Below, one piece after another: positions 8,050-15,458 of a DNA stretch of 61,135 nt (position 1 is its first letter; every line of letters begins with the position of its first letter). Where the stretch lies: NCBI RefSeq assembly GCF_049310025.1, contig NZ_JBJYKD010000017.1, positions 1-61,135 on the forward strand, written 5' to 3'. The stretch comes from JBJYKD01 sp049310025. GTDB lineage: Bacteria; Bacillota; Thermosediminibacteria; Thermosediminibacterales; Tepidanaerobacteraceae. Both the position numbers and the translations under genes were made by a program. The notes below the pieces were generated by a model. That model did not search any database. It worked only from the letters and a program-made list of their open reading frames with translations, and was not told the DNA's origin.

Positions 8050-8221
8050 ACGCAGAAAACTGCTCCTCAATTCAACCGGGAGGTGTACACAACGCCCCTT
8101 GTTTTTTTATAAATTCGCAAATGGCCCGTCCCGGCGCGAACCACCTCCAAAGCCGCAGGCCGAAGGAATCCCACATCCACGGAAAGCAGAGCGATTTGAA
8201 AAATCACTTCTATATTATGGG
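8050..8221. other. Gap between second and third NxNxNG genes
   Basis: About 170 bp without a supportable gene. A frame from 8033 to 8248 is open but lacks a ribosome binding site and has low-complexity composition. I see no terminator of clear strength. Confidence 0.5.
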
Positions 8222-8252
8222 GAACATTTTCGGGTCGTTCTTTCATAATATA
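8222..8252 (+). promoter_or_regulatory. Sporulation-like promoter of the third NxNxNG gene
   Basis: GAACATTTTCG (8222-8232), an 11-bp spacer and CATAATATA (8244-8252). The 11-bp block is identical to that at 7147-7157, and the second element again fits CATANNNTA. The arrangement ends about 58 bp before the ATG at 8311. Confidence 0.5.
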
Positions 8253-8264
8253 TAGCGTAAACGA

Positions 8265-8287
8265 AACCTTACCCCCGGGGTAAGGTT
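8265..8287. promoter_or_regulatory. Perfect 23-nt palindrome in the leader
   Basis: AACCTTACCCC, one central C, then GGGGTAAGGTT: eleven perfectly complementary bases on each side. It lies between the promoter-like block and the ribosome binding site at about 8298. It could be a dimeric repressor operator or a stable mRNA hairpin that protects or gates the message. Confidence 0.7.
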
Positions 8288-8310
8288 ATACTGAAAAAGG
8301 AGGGAAAAAC

Positions 8311-8559
8311 ATGACAGAAAAAGATGAGGTAAAGGATAAAGAAGAAGTTAAGCAATCCCTGGCGGAGTTCGAAGAGTATTTTACGGAGTACAATAAATTC
8401 CTCGAGGATAAGTTAAAGGATAAGTTTAAGGAAGTCGAGTTCCAGATTCCTGAAGCCGTAGCATGGGGTTTGGCCGCTGCGGCATCCGCCGCCGCCATGT
8501 CCAAGTGCAAGTGCAATAACCTCAACATCAACGGCTCCGGCAACAGCGGCAATATCTAG
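8311..8559 (+). CDS. Unrecognised 82-residue protein: charged helix, Ala-rich segment, CxC and NxNxNGxxN tail
   Basis: AAAAAGGAGGG precedes the ATG. Residues 1-42 are very rich in Lys, Glu and Asp and should form a long helix or coiled coil. Residues 48-64 (IPEAVAWGLAAAASAAAMS) are Ala-rich and hydrophobic. CKC follows at 66-68, then NNLNINGSGN (69-78) and a Ser-Gly-Asn tail. The Asn motif matches those in the two genes before it. The gene ends in a strong terminator, so it is a separate and probably well-expressed unit. The Ala-rich part is too short and weakly hydrophobic for a confident membrane segment. Family not recognised. Confidence 0.8.
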   Translation: MTEKDEVKDKEEVKQSLAEFEEYFTEYNKFLEDKLKDKFKEVEFQIPEAVAWGLAAAASAAAMSKCKCNNLNINGSGNSGNI

Positions 8560-8576
8560 GTAAAAGGCTTTACGAT

Positions 8577-8605
8577 AAAAAGGGCTCCACACTGGAGCCC
8601 TTTTG
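8577..8605 (+). terminator. Terminator of the 82-residue gene
   Basis: AAAAAGGGCTCCA and TGGAGCCCTTTT flank a 3-nt loop. The stem is GC-rich and flanked by A and T runs, so it may work in both directions. Confidence 0.88.
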
Positions 8606-8699
8606 GTTTACTGTTTCAGCGGCCACGCCGTCAGGAAGCGCGGGAGAAAAAGGCGGGTCACCGCCATACAACAAACAGGCCCATGCCCTTCATAAAAGC

Positions 8700-9443
8700 T
8701 CAATATGCGTATAACCTGCCGTAAGGCCTGCTGCTCCTGGGTGACAGCTTGATAAAGGGAGAGGACAATATGTCGTCAATTTCCGTCACCCCAAAATACC
8801 TGCAGAAGGCTTCTATGTCACTTTTAATAACAGTTTTTTCTTCATCTCCGACTTCTTCTACGGCCACATCCCTGCCCAGCTGATTTTTGTTGACACCACC
8901 CCGGATGTAGATGGCGCCCCCGTGCATACCCGTGGCTATGTAGCGGCCGGCCACGGGGTCTTTTTCCTTCTTAAAGATTCCCAGCACAATGAGTTTTCCG
9001 CCGGCCATGTACTCGCCGAGAAAATCGCCGGCCTTGCCCCCGACCACAATAACCGGGCACTGATCTTTATAAGCCTTCATGTGAATGCCTACCCTGTACC
9101 CCACGCTGCCTTTCACAAAAATCTTGCCGGTCCTCATGGAAAGCCCTACAACGTTGCCCGCGTCACCGTGGATGGCAATGATGCCGCCGTTCATGGTATT
9201 GCCTATGTCGTCCTGTCCGCTGCCGAAAACGTTAATCCGGGGACCGTCCATAAAAGCCCCGAGATCGCTGCCGGGAGTTCCATAAATATTGAGAGTGACC
9301 TCCCTGTCAAGGCCCGTGCCGATATACCTCTGGCCCAGCACGTTCACAAGGTCGATCTCCTTAACCCCCTGGGCCACCGCATCGTGAATCCGCTCGTTCA
9401 GTTCACGGTAATTTAACCCCTTCGCATCGATTTTCATCCTCAT
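8700..9443 (-). CDS. Glutamate synthase alpha subunit, C-terminal GXGXG domain (split GltB)
   Basis: This is the right-handed beta-helix domain of the large glutamate synthase subunit, encoded as its own gene. The 247 residues show the repeated Gly pattern (FGSGQDDIGNTMNGGIIAIH, then GDFLGEYMAGGKLIVLG, then TGMHGGAIYIRGG). In the fused enzyme this domain is structural and lines the ammonia tunnel. It is the third gene of a three-gene GOGAT, with 46 bp between it and the FMN-domain gene. The split is typical of archaea and of some thermophilic bacteria. Confidence 0.9.
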   Translation of the reverse strand: MRMKIDAKGLNYRELNERIHDAVAQGVKEIDLVNVLGQRYIGTGLDREVTLNIYGTPGSDLGAFMDGPRINVFGSGQDDIGNTMNGGIIAIHGDAGNVVGLSMRTGKIFVKGSVGYRVGIHMKAYKDQCPVIVVGGKAGDFLGEYMAGGKLIVLGIFKKEKDPVAGRYIATGMHGGAIYIRGGVNKNQLGRDVAVEEVGDEEKTVIKSDIEAFCRYFGVTEIDDILSSPFIKLSPRSSRPYGRLYAY

Positions 9444-9489
9444 ACACCCCTTCCTAAATTTTTTTATATTTTAAAAGCCGCGATTTCCG

Positions 9490-10992
9490 TTACCTCCCCG
9501 CGGGTTTTATGCCCAGTATATCCAGATAAACCTCGTCCAGATCGATGCCCCGGAGCCTCTCCCTGCTGCCCCGGAGGCTTTCAATGGAGTTTACCCCAAG
9601 GGCTCCGAGGATTTCCTTGATTTCCAGATTCCATGCTTTTATCATGTTGGTAAGCCTTTTCGCCCCTTCCTCCACATCCAGGCGTTTCACCAGTTCGGGT
9701 TTCTGGGTGGCTATGCCCCAGGCGCACAGGCCCGTATGGCACTTCTGGCAGAGGTGACACCCCATGGCGATCAGGGCGGAAGTCCCGATGGCCACCGCAT
9801 CGGCCCCCAGGGCTATGGCCTTCAAAACATCGGCGCTCTGCCTTATGCCTCCGCTGGCTATGATGGAAGCCATGTGCCTTATGCCCTCCTTCCTGAGCTG
9901 TTCGTCCACCCGGGCCAGTGCCAGCTCAATGGGAATACCCACATGGTCCCTTATGGCCTGGGGGGCCGCGCCCGTTCCTCCCCTGAACCCGTCTATGGTA
10001 AGTATGTCGGCCCCCGCCCTGACCACTCCGCTGGCGATGGCCGCCACGTTGTGCACCGCCGCAATTTTTACTCCAACGGGCTTTTTATACCTGGTGGCCT
10101 CCTTCAAGGCGTAGATGAGCTGCCTTAAATCCTCTATGGAATAAATGTCGTGATGGGGCGCCGGCGATATGGCATCTGTACCGGCGGGAATCATCCGCGT
10201 CCTGGAAATATCTTCGGTAACCTTTTCACCGGGCAGGTGTCCGCCTATGCCGGGCTTCGCCCCCTGGCCTATCTTTATCTCTATGGCAGCGCAGGAGTTC
10301 AGGTATGAGAGATTTACCCCAAACCTCCCGGAGGCGCACTGAACTATGATGTTATCTTTATATGGAAGAAGCTCCTGCGGCAGGCCGCCTTCTCCGGTAT
10401 TCATGACCGTGCCCAGTTCCCTGGCGGCTTTTGCCAGTATAAGCTGCACGTTCAAACTTACGGCTCCATAAGACATGCCCGCAAATATGATGGGTGTCTC
10501 CAGCTTTATCTGAGGCTCCATCACCGTCGTGAGCTTAATCTCGCCCTTCTTATCCCGCCAGAACTCCAGTCTATCCGGCTTCTTGCCTATATAAGTCCTG
10601 AGTTCCATGGGCTCCCTCAGCGGGTCTATGGATGGATTTGTCACCTGACAGGCATCCAGCAGCATTCTGTCCCAGAAGACCGGATACGGCCTGTCGTTTC
10701 CCGCCCCGGTAAGTATCTTGGCCCCGGATTCCGACTGCTTCCACAGGTTTCTCATTATTTCCGGGCCCCACAGGCTGTTTTCCTTATACGCCAGCGGAAA
10801 TTTCACGACGGTTATGGCCCCGGCGGGGCAAAGGCTGACACAGCGGTGGCACGCCACACACTTTTCGTGTTCGGCGACAATCCTGTCTTTATCGAACTTT
10901 AAAGCTCCGAAACTGCACTCGCTCACACATCTTTTGCATTTGATGCAATTTTCGTCTATTTTCACCATAAACTCCGGCGGTATCATCTTCAT
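9490..10992 (-). CDS. Glutamate synthase FMN-binding central domain with two 4Fe-4S clusters (split GltB)
   Basis: The synthase domain reduces 2-oxoglutarate plus channelled ammonia to glutamate on FMN. The N-terminus has two ferredoxin motifs, CIKCKRCVSEC and CVACHRCVSLCPAGA, absent from the textbook GltB but typical of archaeal-type enzymes. The TIM barrel shows GTDAISPAPHHDIYSIEDL and GVKIAAVHNVAAIASGV. CHLCQKCHTGLCAWG near the end probably binds a further cluster. The ATG at 10992 was chosen because AGGAGAGAGC precedes it; the start overlaps the stop of the upstream glutaminase gene by 4 bp. Confidence 0.92.
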   Translation of the reverse strand: MKMIPPEFMVKIDENCIKCKRCVSECSFGALKFDKDRIVAEHEKCVACHRCVSLCPAGAITVVKFPLAYKENSLWGPEIMRNLWKQSESGAKILTGAGNDRPYPVFWDRMLLDACQVTNPSIDPLREPMELRTYIGKKPDRLEFWRDKKGEIKLTTVMEPQIKLETPIIFAGMSYGAVSLNVQLILAKAARELGTVMNTGEGGLPQELLPYKDNIIVQCASGRFGVNLSYLNSCAAIEIKIGQGAKPGIGGHLPGEKVTEDISRTRMIPAGTDAISPAPHHDIYSIEDLRQLIYALKEATRYKKPVGVKIAAVHNVAAIASGVVRAGADILTIDGFRGGTGAAPQAIRDHVGIPIELALARVDEQLRKEGIRHMASIIASGGIRQSADVLKAIALGADAVAIGTSALIAMGCHLCQKCHTGLCAWGIATQKPELVKRLDVEEGAKRLTNMIKAWNLEIKEILGALGVNSIESLRGSRERLRGIDLDEVYLDILGIKPAGR

Positions 10993-12074
10993 GCTCTCTC
11001 CTCCAATCTGGCGTAAACCGGTTCTCCGCCCTGGGGGCTCCAGACTTCGTCGGGGTCCGGGCACACCTCCCTGATGGCGGCCTCCTCGGAAGACATGTAA
11101 ACCGTATCCTGCTTCCTGGCCACCACCAGCGGCCTCAGCATAATCCTGTCCGTAAGGCCGATCATCGAATTGGTGTTGGAAATGATTATGCTGAAAGGCC
11201 CGTTTAAAAGCGCGCTGCCGTATACCATCCTCAGAGCGGTCATGGCCTCCTTCTTGTTTTTATCCATCTCGTCTATTTCCCGCCAGAAAGGGGGGGCAAG
11301 GGCCGTGAGGGCTATTTCCTGCGGCAGATTGTGCTTTCTCAACAGCAGGTCCAGCATGTAAACTATTACTTCGGTGTCGGTCATGAGTGTGCACTCATAA
11401 CCGAACATCTCCAGGTATCTTTTATTGATGCCGTAGGAGGAAATCTCGCCGTTGTGGACCACCGCCCAGTCCAGGAGCCCGAAGGGATGGGCCCCTCCCC
11501 ACCAGCCGGGGGTGTTGGTGGGAAAACGGCCGTGAGCTGTCCAGAGATACCCCTCATACTCTTCCAGCCTGTAAAAGCGGCTTATCTCCTCCGGATATCC
11601 CATTCCCTTAAACACCCCCATATTCTTGCCGCTGGAGAACACAAAAGCGCCATCAAAACGGGTGTTTATTCTCATCACCACCGAAACCACATAATCCTCC
11701 TCCGACACCCCCGACAGGAGTTTGCTCTTGGGCACCTCCAGGAAATACCTCCAGAGTATCGGAGTATTAGGCAGGTTCATCTTTTTTCTAATGGGGATGG
11801 CCTCGCTTTTGACCAGCACCATTTTTTCCTGCAAAAAGTTTTCCACCGATTCTTTTATTCCTTCATCTTCATAACTTACGTGAAATGCGTAATAGTCCTT
11901 GAATTCCGGATATATGCCATAGCCCGCAAATCCGCCTCCGAGGCCGTTGGACCTTTCGTGCATTACCGCAATGGCGTTTGTTATGACATCACCCCGGATG
12001 CATTTGCCTTTCTCATTCATTATGCCGACAATGGCGCAGCCCGAAATATCTTTTGACTCCGCTCTTTTATACAC
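10989..12074 (-). CDS. Glutamate synthase glutamine amidotransferase domain (split GltB)
   Basis: A class II glutaminase (Ntn hydrolase) that frees ammonia from glutamine. CAIVGIMNEKG begins at Cys13, the likely catalytic N-terminal cysteine after removal of a 12-residue propeptide (MYKRAESKDISG). GRFPTNTPGWWGGAHPFG and VVHNGEISS are the substrate-binding blocks. It is the first gene of the three-gene GOGAT operon and lies directly behind a ykkC-family riboswitch. This operon occupies the position that gltX holds in many Firmicutes. Confidence 0.92.
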   Translation of the reverse strand: MYKRAESKDISGCAIVGIMNEKGKCIRGDVITNAIAVMHERSNGLGGGFAGYGIYPEFKDYYAFHVSYEDEGIKESVENFLQEKMVLVKSEAIPIRKKMNLPNTPILWRYFLEVPKSKLLSGVSEEDYVVSVVMRINTRFDGAFVFSSGKNMGVFKGMGYPEEISRFYRLEEYEGYLWTAHGRFPTNTPGWWGGAHPFGLLDWAVVHNGEISSYGINKRYLEMFGYECTLMTDTEVIVYMLDLLLRKHNLPQEIALTALAPPFWREIDEMDKNKKEAMTALRMVYGSALLNGPFSIIISNTNSMIGLTDRIMLRPLVVARKQDTVYMSSEEAAIREVCPDPDEVWSPQGGEPVYARLEERA

Positions 12075-12102
12075 CTTTTCTCCTCCCCGTTTTGTCTATA
12101 AT

Positions 12103-12236
12103 AAAAAGCCTTTCGAAAGATTCAAAAACTGGAACCTTCCGAAAGGCTTTTATCCTCACGGTGTAACCGGCTACGCCGGCCGGTGCCGCTCGGTCCAGAC
12201 GCTCCTGCCGGAACCCTAGGCACCCTTCCAATAATC
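12103..12236 (-). promoter_or_regulatory. ykkC-family riboswitch, probably ppGpp-sensing (subtype 2a)
   Basis: The minus-strand leader carries the ykkC core: CTAGGGTTCCG, GGACCGAGCGGC, ACACCGTGAGGATAAAAGCC. The family includes guanidine, ppGpp and PRPP receptors. A location before glutamate synthase genes fits the ppGpp class. P1 appears to pair GGAAGG (12224-12229) with CCTTTC (12143-12148). The latter is also the 5' arm of a terminator, AGCCTTTCG with CGAAAGGCT and a T tract (12103-12115). A folded aptamer would therefore block termination, an on-switch. The subtype is inferred from context. Confidence 0.85.
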
Positions 12237-12276
12237 GTTATACTTGCATACGATTATTTATCAATATTTTTTTATA

Positions 12277-12306
12277 ATTATACTTTCGGCTGTATAACTA
12301 TGTCAA
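12277..12306 (-). promoter_or_regulatory. Promoter of the glutamate synthase operon
   Basis: TTGACA and TATAAT, both consensus, separated by 18 bp on the minus strand. The start would be near 12270. Between it and the aptamer lies an inverted repeat, TAATCGT/ACGATTA with an 11-nt spacer (12232-12256), which could be an operator or a leader hairpin. Confidence 0.88.
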
Positions 12307-12327
12307 GTTTTTATGTCAGGTTTTATG

Positions 12328-12810
12328 TTAAATTTGTGTAAAGTTTTTTATCATGCACACGGCCTGAGCGGATATCCCCTCGCCCCGTCCTTCAAAACCC
12401 ATGCCCTCGGTAGTGGTGGCCTTCACGCTCACCTTTTCCACCGCAATGTTCAACGTCTCGGCAATATTTTTACGCATGTCTTCTATGTAAGGGGCAAGTC
12501 GCGGTCTTTCGGCGCAAATTACCGAGTCTATGTTCACCACCACGAAACCCGCTTGCTGCAAAAGCTGGCCCACTTTTTTTAAAAGCAAAAGGCTGCTTAT
12601 GTCCCTGTACTTCATGTCGCTGTCGGGAAAATGCCTGCCGATATCCCCCAGTGCCGCCGCCCCCAGGAGAGCGTCGTTTATGGCGTGCACCAGCACGTCG
12701 GCGTCCGAGTGCCCCAGGAGGCCCTTTTCAAAAGGGATTTCAACACCCCCGAGCACCAGTTTTCTTCCTTCCACCAGGCGGTGGGCATCGTATCCAATTC
12801 CTATTCTCAC
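12328..12810 (-). CDS. ispF: 2-C-methyl-D-erythritol 2,4-cyclodiphosphate synthase
   Basis: The MEP-pathway enzyme that cyclises CDP-methylerythritol phosphate with loss of CMP. Metal ligands are in RIGIGYDAHRL and in GHSDADVLVHAINDALLGA; the family block FPDSD and TTEGMGFEGRGEGISA are present. I chose the GTG at 12810, with GGAGGTGACG before it, giving 160 residues, the usual length. It starts 4 bp after ispD. Confidence 0.96.
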   Translation of the reverse strand: MRIGIGYDAHRLVEGRKLVLGGVEIPFEKGLLGHSDADVLVHAINDALLGAAALGDIGRHFPDSDMKYRDISSLLLLKKVGQLLQQAGFVVVNIDSVICAERPRLAPYIEDMRKNIAETLNIAVEKVSVKATTTEGMGFEGRGEGISAQAVCMIKNFTQI

Positions 12811-12814
12811 ACCG

Positions 12815-13516
12815 TCACCTCCTGAAATCGCCGTAGCCCAGAGCCACAAAAGTTTCAGCTATTACTATATCTTCCGGCGTGGTTATCTTGATGTTTTCAT
12901 AGGCCCCCTCTATGACCCGGACCGGAAGCCCCAGCCGCTCCACCAGCACCGTGTCGTCGGTGCCGTAGAACCCCTCGCGTCTCGCCTCTTCATGGGCCCG
13001 CAATATGAGGCCGTAATCGAAGGTCTGGGGAGTCTGCATGGCCCACAGGGTTTTCCTGTCGGGGGTGCTTTTTATAATATTCCCTTCCCCCACCACCTTG
13101 ATGGTGTCCTTCACCGGCACGGCAACCCCCACAGCTTTGTGCTCCCGGGCGGCTTCGATGCTCTTTAAAATTATATCCCTTGTAATAAAGGGCCTTACGC
13201 CGTCGTGGATAACAACAATATCGGTTTGAGGAGAAATTTCCCTCAAACCGTTGTAGACGGAATCCTGGCGTTCGGCGCCGCCCTCAACTATTTTTACCTT
13301 TTTAAACCTGTACCTATTCACTATTTCCTCCCGGGCATACGGAATGTCCGGTCCTCCTACCACGAGGACAATTTCCTCTATCCGGTCGAGGAATTCGAAC
13401 ACGCTTAAAGTGTAGTAAAGAATTGGATATCCTTTTATCATCAAGAACTGCTTGCTCATGCTGCTTTTCATGCGCTTTCCACGGCCGCCGGCGGCTATTA
13501 CGGCGCTCACCCGCAT
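12815..13516 (-). CDS. ispD: 2-C-methyl-D-erythritol 4-phosphate cytidylyltransferase
   Basis: The MEP-pathway enzyme that joins CTP to methylerythritol phosphate. The N-terminal nucleotide-binding loop AVIAAGGRGKRMKSSMSKQF is intact, as are VVIHDGVRPF, TPQTFDY and GTDDTVLVE. The length of 233 residues is normal. It lies between the PIN/TRAM gene and ispF, an order conserved across Firmicutes. Confidence 0.96.
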   Translation of the reverse strand: MRVSAVIAAGGRGKRMKSSMSKQFLMIKGYPILYYTLSVFEFLDRIEEIVLVVGGPDIPYAREEIVNRYRFKKVKIVEGGAERQDSVYNGLREISPQTDIVVIHDGVRPFITRDIILKSIEAAREHKAVGVAVPVKDTIKVVGEGNIIKSTPDRKTLWAMQTPQTFDYGLILRAHEEARREGFYGTDDTVLVERLGLPVRVIEGAYENIKITTPEDIVIAETFVALGYGDFRR

Positions 13517-13533
13517 AAGCGTTCACCTCAAAG

Positions 13534-14622
13534 TTACATGGATTTGGGTCTGGCAAAAATCATCCTCCCGGCGGCGGTCTGAAGCACACTGGTCACCATT
13601 ACGCCTATGGTCTCGCCTATATGCTTTTTGCCACCGTCCACCACAATCATGGTGCCGTCGTCCAGGTATGCCACTCCCTGGCCCGTCTCCTTGCCGTCTT
13701 TTATGACCTGCACCACCATTTCCTCGCCGGGCAATACTACGGGTTTTACCGCATTGGCCAGTTCGTTTATATTGAGCACCGGCACGTTGTGAAGTTCGGC
13801 CACCTTGTTCAGGTTGAAGTCATTGGTGATTATCTTGCCGTCCAGCACCTGAGCCAGTTTAACCAGCTTGCTGTCAACTTCCGCCACATCTTCAAAATCG
13901 CCTTCGTAAATCTCCACATCTACATTTAGCTCTTTCTGTATTTTGTTTAAGATGTCAAGGCCCCTCCTGCCGCGGTTTCTTTTCAATGTGTCGGAAGAGT
14001 CGGCTATGTGCCTCAGTTCTTCCAGCACAAAAGACGGTATCACGAGGGTGCCTTCTATAAAGCCGGTCTTGCAGATATCGGCTATGCGGCCGTCGATGAT
14101 GACGCTGGTATCGAGGATCTTGGGCTTGACCCAGTTTACAATGGTGGGGGGCAGGTTCTTTTTCTGGTTTAATATGCCAGGAATGTTTAACATGCCGGAC
14201 AGCTCTTCCTTTTTCTTCAGGGCAATGCTCGCCCCCAGATAACCCAGCACCAGGTTGGCCATTATGGGCAGATATCCCCCTATCCACGGGATTGTCACAA
14301 AAGCCCTTACGAAAAGATTGGCCACCACAAGGCCCATCAAAAGGCCCAAAAAACCGTATAATATATCTCTTAGAGGGGTTTTCTGCAACCTGTTCTCAAT
14401 CCACTCTTTCGCCCTGGTTCCACCCCTTATCAGCCCCGGACTTAAAAGATAAAAAATAATTGCAAAAATCAAAGCTCCGGTAAGTTTGATTACCAGTACG
14501 GGAGCGGCCTCCAGTCTGAATAAATTGATCAGATCGTTTAAGTAAAACACCAGGGTCAAAATTTCATAACCCAGGAAGAAACCGGTGAGTAACGAAATAA
14601 CCCGAATAATGGTGTATAACAT
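13534..14622 (-). CDS. Membrane-anchored PIN/TRAM domain protein, YacL-like
   Basis: The N-terminal 110 residues hold about four membrane segments (for example FLGYEILTLVFYL and VIKLTGALIFAIIFYLLSPG). A PIN nuclease-like domain follows (KILDTSVIIDGRIADICKTG, then EVDSKLVKLAQVLDGKIITNDFNL), with the conserved acidic residues present. The C-terminus is a TRAM RNA-binding domain (EEMVVQVIKDGKETGQGVAYLDDGTMIVV region). The domain pairing suggests an RNA-processing role at the membrane, not demonstrated here. AGGAGG precedes the ATG. Confidence 0.9.
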   Translation of the reverse strand: MLYTIIRVISLLTGFFLGYEILTLVFYLNDLINLFRLEAAPVLVIKLTGALIFAIIFYLLSPGLIRGGTRAKEWIENRLQKTPLRDILYGFLGLLMGLVVANLFVRAFVTIPWIGGYLPIMANLVLGYLGASIALKKKEELSGMLNIPGILNQKKNLPPTIVNWVKPKILDTSVIIDGRIADICKTGFIEGTLVIPSFVLEELRHIADSSDTLKRNRGRRGLDILNKIQKELNVDVEIYEGDFEDVAEVDSKLVKLAQVLDGKIITNDFNLNKVAELHNVPVLNINELANAVKPVVLPGEEMVVQVIKDGKETGQGVAYLDDGTMIVVDGGKKHIGETIGVMVTSVLQTAAGRMIFARPKSM

Positions 14623-14761
14623 GGGTTCACCTCCTATTTTAAGTATAGCCTTTTTTCAAGGTTATTTTCTCTATTGCATTCATTATATAACAAAATTTCG
14701 TTTTAATCCATATTAACTAGTAAATTTTGGCATGGCCTGAGGGTGAAAAAAAAACAGCACT

Positions 14762-15241
14762 TCAGTTGAATGCGCTATCAATCAAACGAAGAGCTTCCTG
14801 TTCATCTATATTTTTACTTAAAACGATCTCGCTGGCCAGAATCTGCTTGGCGTTCTCAAGCATCTTGCGTTCCCCGGTGGACAGACCCTTTTCCTTTTCC
14901 CGCAGAGCCAGGTTCCTCACGACTTCCGCCACCTGAAATATATTCCCGCTCTTGATTTTTTGCATGTTGGCCCGGTAGCGGTGGTTCCAGTTTGACGACA
15001 TCTTGCTCTTTTCTCCCCGCAGGATGTTGAAGACCTCTTTTATCTCTTCTTCTCCCGCTATCTCCCGCACACCGATTTCTTTAATGTTTTTCAGCGGTAT
15101 CATAACTTTCATATCCCCGATGGGCATCCTCATGATATAATATTTCTGCCTTTCGCCGAGGATTTCTTTTTCTTCTATGGCTTCAATTATCCCGGCGCCG
15201 TGCATGGGATAAACAACCTTGTCGCCAATATTGAACATTTT
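14762..15241 (-). CDS. CarD/CdnL-family transcription regulator
   Basis: CarD-type proteins bind the RNA polymerase beta subunit and stabilise open promoter complexes. The N-terminal Tudor-like domain reads MFNIGDKVVYPMHGAGIIEA and continues to MIPLKNIKEIGVREI. The helical C-terminal part contains NWNHRYRANMQKIKSGNIF and LALREKEKGLSTGERKML, both family blocks. I chose the ATG at 15241, with GGGAGGCAATTTCAAA before it, giving 159 residues. It lies upstream of the yacL-ispD-ispF genes on the same strand. Confidence 0.92.
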   Translation of the reverse strand, partial: KMFNIGDKVVYPMHGAGIIEAIEEKEILGERQKYYIMRMPIGDMKVMIPLKNIKEIGVREIAGEEEIKEVFNILRGEKSKMSSNWNHRYRANMQKIKSGNIFQVAEVVRNLALREKEKGLSTGERKMLENAKQILASEIVLSKNIDEQEALRLIDSAFN

Positions 15242-15272
15242 GAAATTGCCTCCCCGAAACAGCCTTAATAAA

Positions 15273-15301
15273 AAAATAACATATTCCGAAATTTTTGTCA
15301 A
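15273..15301 (-). promoter_or_regulatory. Promoter of carD
   Basis: TTGACA and TATTTT separated by 17 bp on the minus strand, about 30 bp before the start codon. Confidence 0.7.
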
Positions 15302-15394
15302 GTTAAATTTTAATTATACTACAAAGACAATATCATGTCAATCCAGTTTTTTAGTTTTCATCATAAAATTATTCAATAAATTCATATCTTTCGT

Positions 15395-15424
15395 TTGACA
15401 AATGCCACAGCCCGCGTCTATAAT
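15395..15424 (+). promoter_or_regulatory. Promoter of the DUF1573-type gene
   Basis: TTGACA and TATAAT, both consensus, separated by 18 bp on the plus strand and about 35 bp before the ATG at 15459. Confidence 0.85.
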
Positions 15425-15458
15425 AAATTCAGGTAGAAAAATATTGGGGGGAGTTTAA

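Noticed and set aside
8033..8248. 71-codon frame between the motif genes
   Set aside because: No ribosome binding site, basic low-complexity sequence, and it lacks the NxNxNG motif; it also overlaps the promoter of the next gene.
7123..8605. The small-gene trio as ribosomal-peptide (RiPP or bacteriocin) precursors
   Set aside because: No modification enzyme, protease or dedicated exporter is adjacent, there is no double-Gly leader, and one protein holds two internal copies of the motif.
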